This document shows, piece after piece, positions 47,101 to 56,100 of a DNA stretch of 64,000 nucleotides (position 1 is its first letter; each line of letters starts with the position of its first letter). The position numbers and the translations under genes were made by a program. The notes under the pieces are model-generated. The model did not search any database, had not been told where the DNA came from, and was given only the letters and a program-made list of their open reading frames with translations. Source of the stretch: Gymnothorax reevesii (lineage: Eukaryota; Chordata; Actinopteri; Anguilliformes; Muraenidae). The stretch lies in assembly GCA_029721435.1 (NCBI GenBank), contig CM056573.1, positions 121,731,447-121,795,446 of the forward strand. Reading direction: 5' to 3'.

Positions 47101-50100
47101 AATGAGTCAAATGATACCATATTGTCAGTCTCATTTTAGTTTTATTTATTTTATGACTGAGTAAAGGTTAAATTTGTTGAAATCATCATCAACAGGTCAC
47201 GTTAAAATTCATTCGGCCTTTGCAATGAATTTCTGATGAATCCGAAGTTTTAATCTGAATTCTAGGGGATGCTGTTTCTATGGCTTTCACAGAGTCATTC
47301 GTGGAGGTTGCTGTAGAATTGAAAGGTAAGGCTGTCAAATGAATAGAAAACTGAGGTACTTAATGAGGTATTTGATACTGTGCCTGTGTTTTGAAAATTT
47401 TTTTGACTGTCATTAATCATTTAATTGGCTGAAGTATTTATTTTTTGACCACAGTGCATTCACCTGCGCAAGAACAATTGCTGGGATATTGTATATTTTT
47501 ATGTACTGCTGTATACCTCTGTATTTGACTTGAGTGTGTAACATTGTTGCAGCTGGGGCACCCAAAGATGTTGTAAATCCTGTAGAGGATTGCCTTGGGC
47601 ATCCTAGTGACATATAGTTCACTTCCAACTGGCTGCCCACTAAAAAGTTGCTCCAATAACGGGGACTGTCCACTTTATGGTCTGGTGGAGACCTTCTCTT
47701 TGAGTCCAAGTGTGGAAATCTTCTACATGTCTGTTACACAAATTGGTGTTTACTTTGTCTGTGAAGTGAGGACACATTGGCTTTGTGTTTGTATCATAAG
47801 GAGACATTTGCCTAGGATCTACAGTATCTCGCAAAAGTGAGTACACCCCTCACATTTCAACAATTAATTTATATCTTTTCAAGGGACAACGTTACAGAAA
47901 TGAAACTTGAATATATTCTAGAGTAGTACAATATGTATAGTAGTCATTGTACAATATGTATAGCAGTGTAGATTTACTGCACTGTCCAATGCACTGTCCA
48001 AGTAACTGAACAAACAGTCACTATTTCCAAAATGGGTGGCAACAAAAATGAGTACACACCCTAATTGGCAATGGTCAACCAGGCAATGAAACGTGTCTAA
48101 TTCATCATATTCATGCATTTGTCTGTTCAACTGGGCCATATGAAGTCGTGTAACATGTTGAAGGTTTAAATTGTGGTGCTTTGGGTGCAATGCTATCATT
48201 CTGGTCACTAGATGGTCAACATGGTACCTCATGGGAAAGAACTCTCTGAGGATCTGAAAAAGAGAATTGTTGCTCTCCACAAAGATGGTAGATTCAAGAT
48301 ACAAGAAGATCTGTGAACCATGAAACTGATCTACAGCACGGTGGCCAAGGTTATTTAGCGGTTTACCAAGATTGGTTCTACTCGGAACAGACCTTGTTAG
48401 GGCCGATCAAAGAGGTTGAGTCCTTGTGCTCTGCGTCAGGTGCACAAGTTGGATTTAGAAAACAGATGCAGGGGCGCTGGCAGCATTGCAAATGAGATTG
48501 CAGCAGTGGGAGAACAGCCTGTCAGTGCTCGGACCATACGCCATGCACTACACCAAGTCTGTTTGCATGGCCGTCGGCCAAGACGGAAGCCTCTTCTGAA
48601 GCTAGCCCACAAGAAAGCCTGAAAACAGTTTGCTGAAGGCAACCAGTCCAAGAACATGAACCACCGGAACCATGTTCTGTGGTCTGATGAGACCAAGATA
48701 AACTTGTTCAGCTCAGATGGTGTCCAGCATGTGTGGCGGCGCCCTGGTGAGGAGTACCAAGGCAAGTGTGTACTGCCTGCAGTCAAACATGGTGGGAGCA
48801 GCATCATGGTCTGGGGCTGCATGAGTGCTTCCGATCCTGTGGAGCTGTGCTTCATTGATGAAATAATGGATTCCAACATGTACTGTGACAATCTGAAGCA
48901 GAACACGATACCCTCCCTTCAGAAACTGCAGTTTTCCAACATGATAACAACCGGAGACACACCTTCAAGACGACAATTGCCTTCCTGAAGAAGCTGAAGG
49001 TGAAGGTGATGGCGTGGCCAAGTATGTCTCCAGACCTGAATCCCATTGAGCACCTGTGGGGCATCCTCAAGGAGCAGCAGGTGTCCAACATCCACCGGCT
49101 CCGTGCTGTTGTCATAGAGGAGGATCCCAGCAACAACCTGTGCAGCTCTGGTGAATTCTATGCCTAGCAGAATCAAGGCAGTCTCGGACAAAAATGGTGG
49201 TCACACTAAATGCTGACACTATAGACACAATTTGGCATGTTAATGGTGAGGTGTACTCACTCTTGTTGCCACCCGTTTTGAAATTAGTGACCCTTTGTTC
49301 AGTTATTTGGACAGTGCAGTTAATTTAAACTGCTACAAATATTGTGCAATGACTGCTGTAGAATATATTCAAGTTTCATTTCTGTTGCCCCTTGAAAAGA
49401 TATAATAAATCAATTGTCTCAACGTGAGGAGTGTACTCACTTTAGTGAGAGACTGTATGTGGAGATCCCGGTTTTCCATCTGTTTGGAAATGTCTGCTTT
49501 ATGTCCGAATGGGGACATGTACTTTGTTTTCTGAACATTAGAAGACCTTTGATGTCTTTCCCATGAATAGCAAGTCTATTCTGTGTCTGTTTTCTGAATA
49601 CATGTCTGCTTTATGCCCAAAAAATGCTGACATTTGCTTTATGTCCCTATTGAGACATTGTATGCTTTATGTCTGCAGATATCCCCGATGTGCACTTGGC
49701 TGCTGTAGACTGCGGGGAGTGGACAGATGTGTGCACCAATGAGCAGATCACAGCCTTCCCCACTGTGAGGGTCTACCGAAGCGGGGACCGTCCCCAGAAT
49801 TACAGAGGCATGCTGGGAAATATAGGCTTGAGCAGATTCATCCTGCTGTGAGTATAGGCTCCTCCCAGCACAAACATGTCACTTTTTTCTTTCACGTTTA
49901 TTAAGTGTGAGAATCTGAAGCCATAGTCCTGTTTAGCTGCAGTTCCGGCTGGTGTGACATGTTCCCCTGCTTAAAGGGACAGTTCAACCAAAAATCAAAA
50001 TTACGTTTTTTTTTTTTTTTGTCCAATGGGCCCAATGAACGGCCAATGGACTACTGGCACAACTTTGCATGTGGCGTCCATCGTCCATCTGTCATCAAGT

Positions 50101-53100
50101 TGGCAATTTTTCAAGAATCTTCTTTACTAAAACAGTCAGCCAGAAGACTTGATATTTGATATGGAGCATCCTTGTGACAAGGTCTACCAAGTTTGTTCGC
50201 AGAAATTGAGAATTTTGATTTTTTATTATTTTTATAAATTATTATTAATTTTTTTTTTTTTACATTTTTAATTCTTCTGTACACACAAAAGTATGCATAT
50301 TTCAATGGGCTATAAGATAAATGTGACTTGAGATTTCAATATAAATACTATTCACCTCAGATAGGAAGTCATTTGGTATCATCACCATTGACCTTGAGTG
50401 ACCTTGAAGGTGATACCCAGGGTCACTTGGTGGAAAATTTCAAAATTGTTCTTCTCTGAAATCATCGGCCAGAATTACTGCATTTAGCTGTTGAGCTATA
50501 GAACCCTTGGTCCTTTTTTTCTCTCACCTGTGGTGCTGGTTATCCATCTACATTATTTTGGTGTGAGTTACTGGAGGTATTGGCCTTTTGTGTTGGAGGT
50601 ATTGGCCTTTGAGAAGTCTGCCCTTCTCTCAGATAAAGTGGATCTAAATTGCTCAAATCATCTAAAGAAATGCATTTGAAATGTTTACAAGCAGTGTCCT
50701 TTTCTGTTTACTGAAGACAATCCTCTGAGCATGTTGTGAGCTGTTTAATATTCAAACTAGTTTCTTTCTGCTGGACTTCCTGTCAAACTGTTTTCATTCT
50801 ACTGAGCTGTACTCAGTTCACACTGCAGGTGAGAGGGAAAATGTGCTTTGTTTATTTCTTCACTTTAAGTGCATAATTTAAACCATTGTTTGGTCCATGA
50901 GTTTGTGCCTGTTATTTTTCAAATTAGCTGCTGTTTTAAAGGGAAACGCATGAACTAGCAGAGACACTCTGGCCCTTATGGACCGATGTTTGAGTCGCCT
51001 GATACTGTGTGGGGCTCGATGACTGAGGTGACCAACACTGTTCCCGCAGATCTGCCGTTTTGTCTGTTTTCTTTTCATTTCTAACTTGGCGCAGCCGAGT
51101 TAAAATGCTTTTGAATGAGGTGTGTAAGTTTAGGGTTAGAGTGAAAACCTCCAGGATTGTAGATCTCCTGGAGCAGGGTTGGTGATCACTGCTGTTTAGA
51201 CAGAATTACACTGCCCTGTGTTCACATTTCATGATTCCGCATTCCTTACTCATGTTTGTTTTTGACAAATTTCCACTTCCTTTTATGTCTAATTTGAGGG
51301 GTTTGAGGAAATTCTGGGTTGAGACCAAGGGCTGCGGTCTTGTTTTCGTCTTGGCCTCTTCTCATCTATTCAGATGACCCTGGTCCTTACTACTCCCGAT
51401 ATCAGAGAATCTGCTGGTATTTTGTGCCGTTTAGTATTGGTTTTGAGTCTACTTCTTGGTCATTGACTGCAGGTTGAAATTAGCTTGGTGCTAACACTGG
51501 TGCAGTTGTATCTTAATTGTGCATGTCGGCAGCTCACTTAACTGGAAGCTCAACTTTAATCCGTTTTCTTGATGCATCCTGTGATCAACAGGGCTCGTGT
51601 CCCCTCTCCCGCCCTCTTGTGGTCTGAGGAGGAAGCGCAGTCGTTCCTCTGGGGAGAGTCGTACCAGCAACATGCTGACCTGTCACCTGTCCGTGCACTT
51701 GGTCTCTTCACCTCCGAGCAGGACCCAGGTTTGCATTCATTCCAACACTGGACTCTGCTGGTCTGATTTTTTGGAATTTAAATGGTTTGTCATCTCTTCA
51801 ATTGTGCTTCTTCTCCAACAAGCACAACCAGCGTGCAATTCTGATGGAATATTTCACAAAGTTAGGTCACATATAGAGTTTCTCTTGTGATCTTACTCTG
51901 TGCAGTTATCCAGCTAACTGGGTAATGCTGCGATATGGAAAGGTGCCCTGCTCTTTATCTGTGTCCCCTCTCCCCAAACACAGGACTTCTCCCCACCAGC
52001 AGCTGAGAGAGTTTGTCTCGCCACTCCCACCTCTGGCTCACTGCTGTTGTGTCAGTTTTACTCTGGGTGATGCTGATTATTATGTCCCCCCCCCCCCACA
52101 GAGGGAGGGGGGAGGAGCATAATCTTTTTGGTTCGGTTCTGGACCTGTCAACGTCCGTGTCGGCATTTCCAAAGTGTTTCCCAACCATAGCTCAGAAAGC
52201 ACTCAATATTTCATTACCAAATTTTGTGGGAGCATCGATCAGCTACTGAACTGGTAACGTTTGGTTTTTCAGGGCTTGGCGGCGGGGACATTAATTTTTA
52301 CGAGTAAAAACAGACTCTAGTTAGTGTACTTTTTAGTGATTTGCCCTGTGTAAATGCATTTTAATTTTATTCCCTAGATCCCTCTGGTGTTTATGCTCCA
52401 GTGTTCAGTTTTAGGCTGGTTTTGAATGGAGACTGAAGGGACTCTGTGGTTTGATATGGTGATTAGGCTGCCATTTTGTTTCTTTTTCTCTCCCTCTCTG
52501 TCCATCCCCCACTCTCTCTCTCCTTCCCTCCATCTCTCTCTCTCTCTCTCTGTCTGCTTCCCTCCATCTGTCTCTCTTTCTCACAGTCAGGGGCATATTT
52601 GAAGAGGCTGCGTGGGTCCTGAGAGGGGAGACGCTGTTGGGAATCTTCTCAAGCCCCCAGGCACAGAGATGGTACTTTATGAGACTCATTTCTGTTATTC
52701 TATCACAAGTTTGAGAGAGATGTAGGTTTTCAGTTCTACTTAGTGTTACTCAAATGGTGCTTTTTACAGAAATCTAAACTCTTGCTGCCGGGTTGGCTCG
52801 CTCGATTAAGGCGCCGCATTGCAGAGCAGTAGTGACAACCACGATGAAGGTTCGATCCCCAGTCGTATCAGCCGGCAGTGGTCAGTAGCCTTTTCAGAGC
52901 AGTGTTTTCCTTTGAGGAAATGCGTCCAATAGGATGGGATCAGAGGAGGAAGTCAGTTGTGCAGAGGGAGCCCATCCTTCACCGACTGACAAGTGTATTG
53001 CTTAATGGATGTTACAGAAATGTGATTAACTTAGATTCACAGTTGATTAGACGAAGCCGGAGCAAATCCCCCCGCAGCAACACAGTGTTAAGGGCCTTGG

Positions 53101-56100
53101 TCAAAAGCCTATCGGCTACGCAGACCCATAGCTACACTTTGGCTAAAACCACCCAGTGCTGTGCCCCAGCTGTTCAGATATGGGCTCTCACCAGTCTGGC
53201 AATATATTGGCTCCAAATGTAGTGAGTCTGATGGAAGGGATAAGTGCTAAATGTGGTTTCAGAGGTGGCATTGAATTGAACCCTGATGAGGTATTTAATC
53301 TTGTTCCTGCTGGTTCTCTTTTAGGAAGCTGTGGTTTGTTCTCTTTAGTCCAGAATGAAACATAGTATGCTATGTGCGAGTTTAGCTGTACTGATGGCGT
53401 AATCAGTCTCTGTGCTTTTATCTGTTTGAGCTATTGACTATCTCTCTCTTCACAGGGCTGAAGATTATTCTTTGGAGCTCCCGGCCATGTTGGTATCGAG
53501 GGGTCCAAATGCCCAGATTGAGGCTCATTCACTCCGTGTGTCAGCTGTGGAGGAGCTTGCGTCTTACATTCAGAAGGCCTTACTGGACAGCTTTGTGAGT
53601 GTCTGTCCTAAGGCGTGATTCACTGGGATGTCCATGATCGTCAATAAATTCTGATCAATAACTTTCCCTTTGGCTTATTTCTTCAGTTTAAATATTAAGG
53701 GCAATTTCAAGTGTTCTTTTTTGTTGACAAACTGTGCTTTCGTGAGTTTTTGATTGTCCCTATTGTAAACATTGCTGTATTTTAAACATATTTTTTAAAA
53801 GAAAGTTGCGATTTTAAAAACATTTGTCCACTGATGGCATGCATTGTTGGTGTAAGTTCATCTGTTGTCAATCAGTGTAGTCTGGTACCTTATTTAGCAG
53901 TAGTGGGTCTCAAGTATTTGTACTTTTGCTGTGATGTCAGCAAGTTGGGACAAATCAATTTTTTATTCCTTTGGCTTGAAAAGCTCAGGTTTAGAGTTAA
54001 ATTGAAGGTGAAAGGTCATGTACAAAATTGCCAGGCCAGCATTCACAACTTGCGTCAGAATGGAGTTGATTAAAATTTTCATGCAGTGACCAAAACCCTA
54101 TTTCAGTTCATTATAATTTCAGCATTTACTTTTTGTTCAACATTCTTTCCTCAACTGCTGTGGAAAGCGGTTATTACGGTCTGCCTGATTGTGGGCAGCA
54201 GATGTTGGTCAGCCAGTTCTCCTGTGAGGCAGTCGTTTCCTGTAAATGTTATGCGTGTTATTCAAACTGAAACCCCCCTCCCCCAACTTTTGAGGATGTT
54301 AGATGATTTTCATTTTGGCTGTTGCCTTCTGGAGGTTGCCTTCTCTTGGTCAACCCCTGCATTCGTCATGTCTTTGGTTTGCCATGCGTGGATTGAATTT
54401 CTCTAAATATCTGCTGGGTCCGTAAGTATTATCAGATGTGTGCTGTCATCAGTGAGAGAATCCCAGTGATGTTGAAGCACAGTCAAACTGTTGTACGCTG
54501 TGCTATCCACTAGGTGGCAGTGCATGTTAAATTAAATCATTCGTCTTTGAAAACTCCACGGGCAATGTGATATGGTGATATGTGATCTTACGCTTGAGTA
54601 CCACGTGCCAGGCCATGCTCTTTGAATCAAAAGTAGCGTGACATTACATTAGTTATTTAGCAGATGCTTTTATCAAAAAGATGGAACATTTGCTGTCTGA
54701 GTACCATTCAAATGCCCTATCCACCTGACAGCCCCCTTAATGGCTAAAATTAGCAGCCTTAATTTAGCCTTTGGAAGCGTATGTTATTGATTGGAGAATT
54801 GGGGTACCTGCAGGTGCTGGAAATCCTTGAATATAACGGGATTCTAATGTGGTCTTTTCATTGTTTTAAAACTACTTGGATTTTGAATAAAGTGCTCGAA
54901 ACGGCTTTAAATTGTAATGATAATTACATTATCTTTGTGATGAATTGTTGTATCTGAGTTTTTGGAAATAGATGTAATTTATCATGGGTGTAAGGAAAGG
55001 TTTGGAATTGCACCTTGAAAATTCTAGAAAGTTCTTGAATTTCACTTTGGAAAAGAAAAGGGAATTTTCAAATGTATTCTCAAATGTCACAGTATCTTGA
55101 ATATTGTAGTACTGCTACTTGGTGGGTTCATGCTCATAATTCTGTCATCAATGTGAGGTCAAAACACCTATTCATGAATTATGACTCAAAGCCCTATTTT
55201 TCTACACGGTTCAGAAAGATTACTGTAATCATAGTTTTCTATTCAGCAGGGAGCGAAAAAAAAAAAATTTCTTGTATGCCTGTGAGTTCACTTTCACTGA
55301 CTCACCGTCTGACTGCAAAGTGCGGTGTGTTAAAGTAAGGGCCCGTCTTTCCTCTATGGAGAGCTATTTGTGGTATTATGACTTGCGTCCTAATGATTAG
55401 TGCCACTAAATAATAAATTTGCATGGTTCTCTGGCTTGGCACGCCGACACTGCTGCCTCTTTTATGTGTAGTTTAGGCTATATTTGCTCGTGCACTCCAT
55501 TTCACGTTTTTTAAGCTGGCCATGTTCATCTTCCTCTAGCCAGAGCTCACTGTGGAGAACCTGCCGGCGTTCCTGGAACTGAAGAAACCTCTGCTCCTGC
55601 TCTTTGTCGGGGACGAGGACGATGAGGAGGGTTTGAAGCGGAGTGCGGAGGTGAGGGAGGAAATGCGCGGCCTACTGGACGCAGAAGGGCTGGGCTCGTA
55701 CCTGCCCTGCTGGATACACCTGTGAGTAGCTGATAACACTCCTGCAGGGTGTGTGGTTCCCATCGCTGAATTATGATGTTACGTGTTGGGGAGCTGTGCT
55801 TGGGCATCATACAGAGTCACAGCAGCATGGCTGCATGTGCAGTCCCTGAGTGTTGGGACTGTGACACTTTGTGAATTGGGCCGCTGTTCTGTCAGCATTT
55901 TCACAAAATAGATGCAAATGCCTGCAAAATAAAACTGACAATCTTTCGTTTACATTTGAACTCCCTGAACATGAGATTAATGTGCCAGTCAGGATACAGG
56001 GTCAATACAGAAAAAATTGCGTCTTCATTTAAATACTTATGGACTGCGCTGTGTGTGTTAGCTTTGTGCTAAACTTTAATTAAGCTCTGCCTCACATGCA

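Noticed and set aside
52790..52870. Functional tRNA gene
   Set aside because: Box-like motifs exist but no complete cloverleaf with paired acceptor stem could be formed.
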